A DNA stretch of 46,510 bases from Hydrogenophilaceae bacterium (GTDB lineage: Bacteria; Pseudomonadota; Alphaproteobacteria; Caulobacterales; Aquidulcibacteraceae), in contig JACAEE010000075.1 in the NCBI GenBank assembly GCA_013389015.1, positions 1 through 46,510 on the forward strand, written 5' to 3'. The notes below the pieces were generated by a model. The model made no database searches and was not told the origin of the DNA. It saw only the letters and a list, made by a program, of their open reading frames with translations. A program made the translations under genes and the position numbers. Below, in pieces: positions 33,517 to 41,632 of the stretch (positions within the stretch are counted from its first letter, which is position 1; each line of letters begins with the position of its first letter).

Positions 33517-34844
33517 GACGCCCGCCGCGGCAGCCGCAGCGTCGCCTTGAGCCCGCCGTCGCCGCTCTTCGCCAGCGCGATGTCGCCGCCATGGGCGCGC
33601 GCGACGTCGCGCGCGATGGCGAGGCCGAGGCCCACGCCCTTGGCGTTCTTCGTGCGCGTTTCATCGAGCCGCGAGAACGGGCGGAAGGCGTCTTCGTGGA
33701 GATCGTCGGGGATGCCGGGCCCGTCATCCTCCACCTCCACGAGATAGGCGTCGCTCGTCGCGCGCGTGCTGACGCGCACCTTCTCTCCGTGCGCGACGGC
33801 GTTGTCGACCAGATTGCCGATGCAGCGCTTGAGCGCGCCTGCGCGCACCGGCGCGATCAGCGGGCCCGCGCCGGCGAACTCGATGTCGGCCCCGCCGCGC
33901 CGCGCCGCGAGGGCCGCATCCTCGGCGATCGCGCTGATGTCGGCCTCGGCCATCTCCTCGCTCCATTGGCCTTTAGAGAAGGCGAGATATTCCGCGATCG
34001 TCTCCTCCATGTCGGCGACGTCGCGCTTGGCGTCTTCGATCTCGGGCGTGGGCGCCATCATCGCGAATTGCAGCTTGAGCCGGGTGAGGGGAGTCCGAAG
34101 ATCGTGGCTCACGCCCGCCAGCAATTGCGTGCGCTGCTCGATGTGCCGGCGGATTCGCGCGCGCATGTCGAAGAAGGCGAGCGTGGCGGCGCGCACTTCG
34201 CGGGCGCCGCGCGCCTTGAACAGGCCCGTCTCTTCCTCGCCGCGCCCGAACTTCGCCATAGCGTCCGAGAGCATTTCGATCGGGCGCACCTGGTTGCGAA
34301 TGAAGATGATCGAGACGATGCAGAGGAAGATCGTGGCGCCCGACACCCACATGGTGAACAGCGGCCCCGAACGCGCCTGCACCCGGTCGCGGTAGGCGCG
34401 CACGCGCCACACGCCGTCCTGGGTCGGCACGCGAATCTTCACCTGGTTCCCGGCGCAGGTCGAATCGTACCAGACCTCGCGCGCCAGCTCCTCTTTCAGC
34501 GCGCGCGTCAGATAGCGGTCGAGCACCGAGCCGGAGGCTCGACAGCGCGGCTCCTCGAGCGACGCGCCCGGCAGCCGCTCGATCTCGAGCCGCAGCGGCT
34601 GCCAGGCGTAGCGTTGGAGCTCCTCGAAGCGTTCCGGAGTCGGGTTCTGCTCGTAGAGCTGGATCAAGAGCGCCACGTCGGACGCCACCGCCTGGCTCAT
34701 CCGCTTGGACGTGGCCTGCCAGTGATCGTCGAGGAAGACGACGGTGATGATGAGCTGCAACAGCGCCGCCGGCGCCACGATGATCAGCAGCGTGCGCCAG
34801 TAGAGCCCTTTGGGCAGAAAGTCGCGGAGACGGCGGCGGGCCAT
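33513..34844 (-). CDS. EnvZ-like sensor histidine kinase
   Basis: A 443-residue inner-membrane kinase. Membrane helix 1 is about 17-38 and helix 2 about 163-183, flanking a periplasmic sensor of about 120 residues with two cysteines (C101, C130). Then HAMP (RNQVRPIEMLSDAMAKFGRG), the HisKA phosphoacceptor H247 (LAGVSHDLRTPLTRLKLQ) and an HATPase with NLVDNAVAHG, DDGPGIPDD and GVGLGLAIARDVA. The LPKGLYWRTLLIIVAP start is typical of alphaproteobacterial EnvZ-type kinases. No response regulator is adjacent, so its partner is elsewhere. Its only operon mate is the prolyl-hydroxylase-like gene. Confidence 0.93.
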   Translation of the reverse strand: MARRRLRDFLPKGLYWRTLLIIVAPAALLQLIITVVFLDDHWQATSKRMSQAVASDVALLIQLYEQNPTPERFEELQRYAWQPLRLEIERLPGASLEEPRCRASGSVLDRYLTRALKEELAREVWYDSTCAGNQVKIRVPTQDGVWRVRAYRDRVQARSGPLFTMWVSGATIFLCIVSIIFIRNQVRPIEMLSDAMAKFGRGEEETGLFKARGAREVRAATLAFFDMRARIRRHIEQRTQLLAGVSHDLRTPLTRLKLQFAMMAPTPEIEDAKRDVADMEETIAEYLAFSKGQWSEEMAEADISAIAEDAALAARRGGADIEFAGAGPLIAPVRAGALKRCIGNLVDNAVAHGEKVRVSTRATSDAYLVEVEDDGPGIPDDLHEDAFRPFSRLDETRTKNAKGVGLGLAIARDVARAHGGDIALAKSGDGGLKATLRLPRRAS

Positions 34845-34871
34845 GCGGGGAGTTTAGGGCGTCTGGGGGTG

Positions 34872-35033
34872 GTCGTCAGTAGTCAGGTAGTCAGTAGTCA
34901 GGTAGTCAGGTAGTCAGGTAGTCAGTAGTCAGGTAGTCAGGTAGTCAGGTAGTCAGTGAGATTGCTCGCGCGCAATCCCGCCCGCAAGGCCCTCACGCCC
35001 AAGCTACTGACTACTGACTACCTGACTACTGAC
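34872..35033. repeat. GTAGTCA tandem array with a facing inverted copy
   Basis: Positions 34872-34955 are eleven head-to-tail units of 7 or 8 bp, GTAGTCA or GGTAGTCA (the first reads GTCGTCA), in the length order 7,7,8,7,8,8,8,7,8,8,8. After a 48-bp spacer, 35004-35033 carries the same unit in inverted orientation (about four units). The two parts can pair into a stem of about 30 bp. The array lies between the fleN-like stop and the kinase start; its first unit is 28 bp upstream of the kinase ATG and the inverted copy touches the fleN TAA. Such arrays change length by slippage. I see no promoter box inside it. Confidence 0.93.
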
Positions 35034-35822
35034 TTATTCAAGATTCAGCGCTTCGGCCACGCGCAGCACGTCCTCGAGGGCTTGGCTCTGTGGGTGGCGC
35101 AAATGCAGCGGCGATTGCGCGCGGATGGCGTCGGCCACGCGCGGGTCGCGGGTGATGACGCCGCCGAGTTTCGGACGGAAGCCGAGATGAGTCTGGCACG
35201 CGCCGGCGAATTGCTCGAACACTTTGCGGCCGCGCGCGCGGTTCTCCGCCATGTTGACGACTACATAGGGCTCAAGCAGGGCGCCTGAGAGGCGCAACAG
35301 TTTGAGCAGCGCGTAGGCGTCGGTCAGCGACGTGGGTTCTTCGGTGACGACGAGCACGAGCGCGTCGGCGCCCTTCGCGAGGCGCTGCACATGCGCGTCG
35401 ATCCCGGCGGAGAGATCGAGGATGATCCGGTCATAGTGCGGCTTCAAAAGGCGCACGCCTTCGGCGATCTTCGCGGTCTCGTCGAGCTTGATCGCAGCGA
35501 GCGCGCCGGAGCCCGAGTGTCCGGCGATGAGATCGAAGCCGCCTGCGCCCGGGCCTCCGAGAAACGGCGTCATCGCGGACTCAAGATCAATCCAGCCGCG
35601 CACCACGGAATGGATGTCGGACGCGGGCCGCAGCCCCAACTGGATGTCGATATTGGCGAGCCCGAGATCGCAATCGACCAGCAACGTGCGCCGGTGCGCA
35701 CGCCCCCATACGCAGGCAAGCGTGACCGAGAGCCAGGTCTTGCCCACGCCGCCTTTGCCCGAGGCGATCGCGAAGACCGGCGCAGGCCGGACGCGCGGCT
35801 GAGGCGAGGGGGCGGCGGACAT
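35034..35822 (-). CDS. MinD/ParA-like ATPase, probable FleN/FlhG
   Basis: A 262-residue MinD-superfamily ATPase. Deviant Walker A is IASGKGGVGKTWLSVTLA (about residue 19-36), followed by LLVDCDLGLANIDIQLGLRP, DRIILDLSAGID and TEEPTSLTDAYALLKL. The placement right after flhA, and ENRARGRKVFEQFAG near the C-terminus, suggest FleN/FlhG, which controls flagellar number and placement. ParA-type partition proteins would have a ParB partner, absent here. No flhF gene is next to it. ATG 35822 is chosen; TTG 35840 is possible. Confidence 0.87.
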   Translation of the reverse strand: MSAAPSPQPRVRPAPVFAIASGKGGVGKTWLSVTLACVWGRAHRRTLLVDCDLGLANIDIQLGLRPASDIHSVVRGWIDLESAMTPFLGGPGAGGFDLIAGHSGSGALAAIKLDETAKIAEGVRLLKPHYDRIILDLSAGIDAHVQRLAKGADALVLVVTEEPTSLTDAYALLKLLRLSGALLEPYVVVNMAENRARGRKVFEQFAGACQTHLGFRPKLGGVITRDPRVADAIRAQSPLHLRHPQSQALEDVLRVAEALNLE

Positions 35823-35897
35823 GGGGCGACTCAACGCCAAGCATCGAGCGCGCGCGTTAGCAAATCGTTTATGTTTCTCTTCTCCCCACCCTCATCC

Positions 35898-35938
35898 GGC
35901 GCTTCGCGCCACCTTCTCCCGCCCATGGCGGGAGAAGG
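35898..35938. repeat. Palindromic repeat between fleN and flhA
   Basis: The 160-bp gap contains GGCGC-TTC-GCGCC (35898-35910). A perfect 12-bp stem follows: CCTTCTCCCGCC (35912-35923), loop CAT, GGCGGGAGAAGG (35927-35938). The context CCACCCTCATCCGGCGCTTCG resembles dispersed palindromes in Caulobacterales-type genomes. No U-rich tail follows on the minus strand, so it is not a canonical terminator. Confidence 0.7.
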
Positions 35939-35982
35939 AAAAGCCGCCACGATGGGGTCTCCTTCGCCGGGTCGGCGCGCCG

Positions 35983-38079
35983 CTAGACGACTCCCATCGC
36001 CTTCAGCTTCACCTTCGGGTGCACTTCGGCCTGGCTCATCACCGCCGTGAGCGGGCGGAAGCGTTCGATCAGGGAACGCACATAGGGACGGATGAGGGGG
36101 GAGGTGAGCAGCACCGGCGTTTCTCCGCCTTGCGCCGCGCGCTCATAGGCTGCGCGCACGTCGGAGACGAAGTCGTGCAGCTTCGACGGCGCCAGCGCCA
36201 GGCGCCGCTCGCTGCGCTCGCCGATGAGCGCGTCCGCGAAGGTCTGCTCCCACGCCGGCGAGAGCGTGATGATCGGCAGCGCGCCTTCGGCGTTCTTGAA
36301 CTGGTGGCAGATCTGGCGCGCCAGGCGCGCGCGCACATGTTCGGTGATCGCCATGAGGTCGTGCATCGAGGGCGCGGCCTCCGCGATCGCCTCGACGATC
36401 GATTGCAGATCGCGGATCGACACGCGTTCGGAAAGCAGGTTCTGCAGCACCCGCTGCACGCCCGACCAGGAGATGTGCGCGGGCGCGACGTCGTCGAGCA
36501 GAGTCTGCGTCTCCTTCGGCAGGTCCTTGATCAGCTTCTTCACCTCCGAGAAGGTGAGCAGTTCCGGCATGTGCTCCTTGATCACTTCGGTCAGGTGCGT
36601 GGCGAGCACCGTGGCGGGATCGACGACGGTGTAGCCGCGGAAGCTGGCTTCCTCGCGCGCGCGCTCGTCGATCCAGACCGCGTCGAGCCCGAACGCCGGC
36701 TCCTTGACCGCCTCGCCTGGGATGGCGACGCCGCGTCCGCCAGGGTCCATCGCCAGCAGCGCGCCGAGCCTCAGCACGCCCGTTCCCGCCTCCATCTCGC
36801 GAATGCGCAGCGAATAGGCGTTCTGCGGCAATTGCACATTGTCGAGTATCCGCACCTGCGGCATCACGAAGCCCAGGTCCTGCGCCAGCGATTTGCGCAG
36901 CGCCTTGATCTGGTCGGTGAGGCGGCGGCCCTGCACATCGTTGATCAGCGGCAGGAGCCCGAAGCCGAGATCGATGCGCACCTCGTCCATGTGAAGCGCC
37001 GCCTGCGGCGTCTCCTCCGCCGGGGCGGGCGCTGCGGGCGCGGCCTCTTCCTGCGCCTTGGCCGCCGCGCGCATCGATTGCAGCCGCCAGGCCAGCACGC
37101 CCGCGCCGCCTGCGAGCGCCCAGAACGGAATGAGCGGCATGCCCGGCAGGAGCCCGGCGAAGAACGCGCACGCCGCCACGATGCCGAGCGCCTGAGGATA
37201 GCCGGTGAGCTGCTTGGCGAGGGCCTGGTCGGCGGCGCCGTCGAGCCCGGCCTTGGAGACGAGCAGGCCCGCCGCGACCGAGATGATGAGGGCCGGGATC
37301 TGCGTCACCAGGCCGTCGCCGACGGTGAGCTGCGTATAGGTGCTCGCCGCTTCCCCGATCTCCATGTCGTGCGAGAGCACGCCGATGATGATCCCGCCGA
37401 TGATGTTGATGGCGACGATGAGCAGCCCCGCGATCGCGTCGCCGCGCACGAACTTCGAGGCGCCGTCCATCGCCCCGAAGAACGAGCTTTCGTCCTCAAG
37501 CGCCTTGCGCCGGGCGCGCGCTTCGGTCTCGTTGATGAGGCCGGCCGAAAGGTCGGCGTCGATCGCCATCTGCTTGCCCGGCATCGCGTCCAGGGTGAAG
37601 CGTGCGGCCACTTCCGCGATCCGCGTCGAGCCGCGGGTGATGACGACGAAGTTCACGATCACCAGGATCGCGAACACGATCACCCCGATCACGAAATTGC
37701 CGCCCATCACGAATTCGCTGAAGGCGTGGATCACTTCGCCGGCCGCGTCCGTGCCGTTCTGGCCGTTGGAAAGAATGAGCCGCGTCGAGGCGATGTTGAG
37801 CGCGAGCCGGAACAGGGTGGTGAGCAGCAGCACCGCGGGGAACGCCGTGAGCTCGAGCGGCCGCTTGATCATGAGCGCCGTCATCAGCACCAGAATCGAG
37901 CTGACGATCGAGAGCGCGAGCAGGAAATCGAGCAGGAACGGCGGCATCGGCGCGAGCATGATCGCGAGGATCGCGAGCACGCCCGCCGCCAGCGCCACAT
38001 CGCCGCGCATGACGCCCGCGCGCAGCGTTCCGAAATTGAATCCGCCCGCGCGCGGCCGCGGGGCCGGGATGTCTACCAT
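35983..38079 (-). CDS. flhA: Flagellar export gate protein FlhA
   Basis: A 698-residue FHIPEP-family protein. The N-terminal half has about eight membrane helices (GVLAILAIMLAPMPPFLLDF onward). The family signature spans TRGSTRIAEVAARFTLDAMP and GKQMAIDADLSAG. A cytoplasmic domain from about 340 onward docks chaperone-substrate complexes. FlhA is the proton-driven core of the flagellar type III export gate. It is separated from flbD by a 145-bp repeat-containing gap. Confidence 0.96.
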   Translation of the reverse strand: MVDIPAPRPRAGGFNFGTLRAGVMRGDVALAAGVLAILAIMLAPMPPFLLDFLLALSIVSSILVLMTALMIKRPLELTAFPAVLLLTTLFRLALNIASTRLILSNGQNGTDAAGEVIHAFSEFVMGGNFVIGVIVFAILVIVNFVVITRGSTRIAEVAARFTLDAMPGKQMAIDADLSAGLINETEARARRKALEDESSFFGAMDGASKFVRGDAIAGLLIVAINIIGGIIIGVLSHDMEIGEAASTYTQLTVGDGLVTQIPALIISVAAGLLVSKAGLDGAADQALAKQLTGYPQALGIVAACAFFAGLLPGMPLIPFWALAGGAGVLAWRLQSMRAAAKAQEEAAPAAPAPAEETPQAALHMDEVRIDLGFGLLPLINDVQGRRLTDQIKALRKSLAQDLGFVMPQVRILDNVQLPQNAYSLRIREMEAGTGVLRLGALLAMDPGGRGVAIPGEAVKEPAFGLDAVWIDERAREEASFRGYTVVDPATVLATHLTEVIKEHMPELLTFSEVKKLIKDLPKETQTLLDDVAPAHISWSGVQRVLQNLLSERVSIRDLQSIVEAIAEAAPSMHDLMAITEHVRARLARQICHQFKNAEGALPIITLSPAWEQTFADALIGERSERRLALAPSKLHDFVSDVRAAYERAAQGGETPVLLTSPLIRPYVRSLIERFRPLTAVMSQAEVHPKVKLKAMGVV

Positions 38080-38097
38080 GCGACGCCGCCCCTTGTT

Positions 38098-38192
38098 CCT
38101 CCCCCTGCAAGGGGGAGGCTAGGAGGGGGTCCGTTCACCGCTGCGACCGGCGGAACGCGCCGACCCCCTCTTGCTCCCCCTTGCAGGGGGAG
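38098..38192. repeat. Paired C/G-rich hairpin repeat between flbD and flhA
   Basis: Left hairpin CCTCCCCCT (38098-38106), loop GCA, AGGGGGAGG (38110-38118). Right hairpin CTCCCCCT (38174-38181), loop TGC, AGGGGGAG (38185-38192). It occupies most of the 145-bp gap. The left half is identical to that at 30873-30893, and the outer flanks (CTAGGAGGGGGTC and GACCCCCTCTTG) are also complementary. Confidence 0.85.
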
Positions 38193-38224
38193 TTGTGATT
38201 CACCGTCGTGCATCATGCCCGCGC

Positions 38225-39580
38225 TCACGCCGCTTGCCCGGTGGCCGGCGGCGGCACGTCGACGCCGCTGTCGGTGTAGAGCTTGAGCTTGTTGCGCAGC
38301 GTGCGGATCGAGATGCCGAGGATGTTCGCCGCGTGCGTGCGATTGCCGAGGCAATGGGTGAGCGTCTCCAGGATCAGATCCTGCTCCACTTCCGCCACCG
38401 TGCGCCCGACCAGCGTGCGCGCCGCTTCCTGCGCGGCTTCGGCCGCGCGCGAGACCGCATCCCCGCGCGCGTTCACGCGTCCGCCGTCGGGCGCGCGCAC
38501 GGCGTCGGGGCCGATCTCCTCTTCATTGCAGAGCAGGGTGGCGCGATGCATCGCGTTCTCGAGCTCGCGCACGTTGCCGCGCCAGGGCTGGGAAAGCACG
38601 AGCGCGCGGGCCGCCTCCGAGAGCCGGCGCGCGGGGCGATCATTGGCGCGCGCATATTTGTCGATGAAGAAGTCGGCGAGAGCCAGCAAGTCATCCTTGC
38701 GATCGCGCAGCGGCGGAATGCGCAGCGTCACGACGTTCAGCCGATAGAGCAAGTCCTCGCGGAACTCGCCTTCGCGCACCGCTTGCGCCAGATCGCGGTT
38801 GGAGGTGGCGAGGATGCGGATGTTGACCTTCACCGGCTCCTTGCCGCCGACGCGGTCGATCACGCGTTCCTGCAGCGCGCGCAGCAGCTTGGCCTGGAGC
38901 CGCAGGTCCATCTCCGAGATCTCGTCGAGCAGCAGCGTGCCGCCGTCGGCCTCCTCGAACTTGCCGATGCGGCGGGCCACCGCGCCGGTGAAGGCGCCCT
39001 TCTCGTGCCCGAAGAGCTCGCTTTCGAGCAGGCTCTCCGGGATCGCGGCGCAATTGACGGCGATGAAAGGCGCGGCCGCACGCTTCGACTTGCGATGCAC
39101 GTAGCGCGCCATCACTTCCTTGCCGACGCCGCTTTCGCCGGTGATCAACAGGGACGCGTCCGATGCCGCCACCTGGTCGGCGAGCGCGATGATCTCCTTC
39201 ATCGCCGCGTCCTGCGCGATCATCGGGCGGTCGTCGTTGGCGATCGCGGCGAGCACGGCGGCGATCATCTCCGGCTCAGGCGGCAGCGAAATATATTCCT
39301 TCGCGCCGTCGCGGATCGCGCGTGCGGCGAGGGCGGGGTCGACGCCCACGCCCGCAGCCACGACCGGCGCCACGATATGCTCGGCTTCGTTGGCGGCGAT
39401 GAGCGCGCGGATGTCGAGCTTGGCGTCGACCATGAGCAGATCGGCGCCCTTGCCTGCGCGCAGCGCCGCCGTCGCCTGCTCGATCGTGTCGACATGCGCT
39501 ACGCGCGCGCCGCACTGCATGGCGATCTTGGTCGCCGCCGAGATCTGTCCGCCGAGCGGTCCGACGATCAGTAAGCGCAT
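38225..39580 (-). CDS. flbD: Sigma-54 flagellar activator FlbD
   Basis: A 451-residue response-regulator-type activator. The receiver (1-120) keeps D52 (DLLMVDAKL) but lacks the usual acidic pair near the N-terminus (LLIVGPLGGQ), as known for Caulobacter FlbD, which is controlled by FliX rather than simple phosphorylation. The AAA+ domain has Walker A GESGVGKE, the sigma-54 contact loop GAFTGA and RGNVRELENAMHRAT. The Fis-type HTH is GNRTHAANILGISIRTLRNK. It activates late class genes and represses fliF in Caulobacter. It follows fliN by 22 bp, as in the Caulobacter fliF operon. Confidence 0.95.
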   Translation of the reverse strand: MRLLIVGPLGGQISAATKIAMQCGARVAHVDTIEQATAALRAGKGADLLMVDAKLDIRALIAANEAEHIVAPVVAAGVGVDPALAARAIRDGAKEYISLPPEPEMIAAVLAAIANDDRPMIAQDAAMKEIIALADQVAASDASLLITGESGVGKEVMARYVHRKSKRAAAPFIAVNCAAIPESLLESELFGHEKGAFTGAVARRIGKFEEADGGTLLLDEISEMDLRLQAKLLRALQERVIDRVGGKEPVKVNIRILATSNRDLAQAVREGEFREDLLYRLNVVTLRIPPLRDRKDDLLALADFFIDKYARANDRPARRLSEAARALVLSQPWRGNVRELENAMHRATLLCNEEEIGPDAVRAPDGGRVNARGDAVSRAAEAAQEAARTLVGRTVAEVEQDLILETLTHCLGNRTHAANILGISIRTLRNKLKLYTDSGVDVPPPATGQAA

Positions 39581-39602
39581 GTGTTTCTCCAGGAGCCCTT
39601 GG

Positions 39603-39941
39603 TCACGCCGCGTCGCTGTCCTTGATGATTTCCGTCATCGTCACGCCCAACCGATCGTCGACGACGACGACTTCGCCGCGCGCGACGAGGCGGTTGTTGA
39701 CGAAGATGTCGATCGCCTCGCCGACCTTGCGGTCGAGCTCGATCACCGAGCCGCGCCCGAGTTTCAGCAGAGCCGCGACATCCATCTGCGTCTTGCCCAG
39801 GATCGCCTGAATCTGGACGGGAACGTCATAGACGGCGGCGAGGTCGGCGGCGGACTTGCCGTCGTCGCTCTCCTCCACGGCGAGCATGTTGTCGTCGCCG
39901 TTGAACTCGTTGAGCGCCAGCTCGCGGCTTTCCTGGCTCAT
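39603..39941 (-). CDS. fliN: Flagellar motor switch protein FliN
   Basis: A 112-residue C-ring protein of the SpoA fold: VYDVPVQIQAILGKTQMDVA, LLKLGRGSVIELDRKVGEAI and VVVDDRLGVTMTEIIKD. It forms the lower C-ring and binds FliH, which is encoded upstream; the two overlap by 4 bases (39938-39941). The N-terminal 30 residues are acidic and variable. Confidence 0.95.
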   Translation of the reverse strand: MSQESRELALNEFNGDDNMLAVEESDDGKSAADLAAVYDVPVQIQAILGKTQMDVAALLKLGRGSVIELDRKVGEAIDIFVNNRLVARGEVVVVDDRLGVTMTEIIKDSDAA

Positions 39942-40570
39942 GTCGGCTCCGTTTCTGTGTTGTGCGGCGCGCTCAGCGCGGCTTCGACGAGCGCGCGCGC
40001 CCGCGCCTCGATGTCGGCGCGCTCGATGAGGACGGCGCCGTGGGACCAGTCGATCGCGACATCGCCTTTGGCGAGCCGGTCTTCGCCGCGCACGAGCACC
40101 GCGCCGGCGAAGGCGTGATCCTTCGCCGCCGCTTCGAGACGCGTCTTGACGCTGTCGACGAGGGCAGGGGCCACGCGCACGACGAAGCGCGGCTGCATCG
40201 GCAACATCTCCATCGCGGCGCTGACCGCCGCCGCCGCGCGCGCTTCTCCGAATTGTTCGAGCGCGGCGCCGGCGATGACGCGCGCCGTGGCCAGCGCCGC
40301 TTCCGCCGCCTCGCGGCGCAGCAGCTGCGTCTCCTCGTCGAGCCGCGCCAAGAGCTTGTGCGCGGCCTGCATGATCGCCTGCGCCGCCTCCGCGCTGGCG
40401 TGCTCGGCGGCCGCGAGCGCATCCTGCCGACCGGATTGGAACGCCGCTGCGCGTTCCGCCTCGACTTCCTCCGGCGTCAGCCGCGCGCGCACGCCGACCT
40501 TCATGTCGCGCAGCACGGCGCCGTCGGGCGCGAACTCGGTGTCGAAGGTGTATTTACGCACTTCGCCCAT
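39938..40570 (-). CDS. fliH: Flagellar export ATPase regulator FliH (FlbE)
   Basis: A 210-residue FliH-type protein. The N-terminus is [17 protein letters not shown], a long Ala-rich coiled coil follows (about 50-120), and the C-terminal globular part has VKTRLEAAAKDHAF and DVAIDWSHGAVLIERAD. It tethers the export ATPase FliI to the C-ring. Caulobacter calls it FlbE. ATG 40570 overlaps the fliG stop by one base (TGATG). Confidence 0.9.
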   Translation of the reverse strand: MGEVRKYTFDTEFAPDGAVLRDMKVGVRARLTPEEVEAERAAAFQSGRQDALAAAEHASAEAAQAIMQAAHKLLARLDEETQLLRREAAEAALATARVIAGAALEQFGEARAAAAVSAAMEMLPMQPRFVVRVAPALVDSVKTRLEAAAKDHAFAGAVLVRGEDRLAKGDVAIDWSHGAVLIERADIEARARALVEAALSAPHNTETEPT

Positions 40571-41625
40571 CAATAAATCAACTCGTCGTCCGAGCGGCCG
40601 TCGGAGAGCACGATCTCGCCCTTGGCGGCGAGGTCCTTGGCGACGGCGACCATGCGCGACTGCGCCGCGTCCACGTCGCGCAGGCGCACCGGGCCCATGG
40701 ACGCCATGTCCTCCTTCAGAATCTTGGCGCCGCGTTCGCTCATGTTGGAAAGGAAGAGATTGCGCATCTCGTCGCTGGCGCCCTTGAGCGCCAGCGCAAG
40801 GTCCGTCTTGTCGACGCCGCGCATCAGCGTCTGCACGCCGCTCGCGTCGAGCTTGCGCAGGTCTTCAAACACGAACATCAGCGACCGAATCCGGTCGGCG
40901 CTTTCGTGCGCGCGGCCTTCAAGCGCGGTGAGGAAGCGCGCCTCGGTCTGCCGGTCGAAGCTGTTGAAGATCTCCGCCATCATTTCGTGGGGGTCGCGCC
41001 TGGTCGTGCGTGCGAGATTGGACATGAACTCGGTGCGCAGCGTGCTTTCGATCTTCTCCACGATCTCGCGCTGCACCGGCTCCATGTTCAGCATCCGCAG
41101 GATGCACTCGGCCGCGAAGTCCTCCGGCAGCTTGGCGAGCACTTTCGCGGCATGGTCGGCGCGCACTTTGGAGAGCACGACCGCGACGGTCTGCGGGTAT
41201 TCGTTGCGCAGATAAGCCGCCAGCACTTCTTCGTTCACGTTGGCGAGCTTGTCCCAGATGTTGCGGCCGGCCGGACCACGGATCTCCTCCATGATCGCAT
41301 TGACCTTCTCCTGATCCAGGAACGCGGCCAGCATGCGCTGGGTCTGTTCATAAGAGCCGGTGATCGAGCCCGAGCCGCCGATCCGCGTCAGGAACTCGAC
41401 GGCCAGCGCCTCCACGGTCGCGGCCGGCACCAGGCCCAGCGAGGACATCGCCGCCGAGAGGTCGCGAATCTCGTCCTCGTGCAGCAGCGCGAACACTTTC
41501 GGCGCCTCGTCGCCGAGCGCGAGCATCAGCACCGCCGCCTTCTCCGGCCCGCTCAGCCGCGCGACGTCGCTCCTCTTGTCGTCCGAGGCGTCATGCTGGC
41601 GCTGGGCGGGGAGGGAAGCGGCCAT
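40570..41625 (-). CDS. fliG: Flagellar motor switch protein FliG
   Basis: A 351-residue rotor protein linking FliF to the C-ring. It has ARMX helices with [20 protein letters not shown] (the EHPQT-like motif) and the C-terminal torque domain with [15 protein letters not shown] and [20 protein letters not shown], which faces the stator. It is 7 bp after fliF and coupled to fliH. The intact charged ridge suggests a working motor. Confidence 0.96.
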   Translation of the reverse strand: MAASLPAQRQHDASDDKRSDVARLSGPEKAAVLMLALGDEAPKVFALLHEDEIRDLSAAMSSLGLVPAATVEALAVEFLTRIGGSGSITGSYEQTQRMLAAFLDQEKVNAIMEEIRGPAGRNIWDKLANVNEEVLAAYLRNEYPQTVAVVLSKVRADHAAKVLAKLPEDFAAECILRMLNMEPVQREIVEKIESTLRTEFMSNLARTTRRDPHEMMAEIFNSFDRQTEARFLTALEGRAHESADRIRSLMFVFEDLRKLDASGVQTLMRGVDKTDLALALKGASDEMRNLFLSNMSERGAKILKEDMASMGPVRLRDVDAAQSRMVAVAKDLAAKGEIVLSDGRSDDELIY

Positions 41626-41632
41626 CGCGCGG

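Noticed and set aside
34872-35033. Possible CRISPR array
   Set aside because: Units are only 7-8 bp, with no unique spacers, and there are no cas genes in the window.
35821-38286. 821-residue plus-strand open frame
   Set aside because: It is antisense to flhA; composition is typical of a reverse-strand shadow in a high-GC gene.
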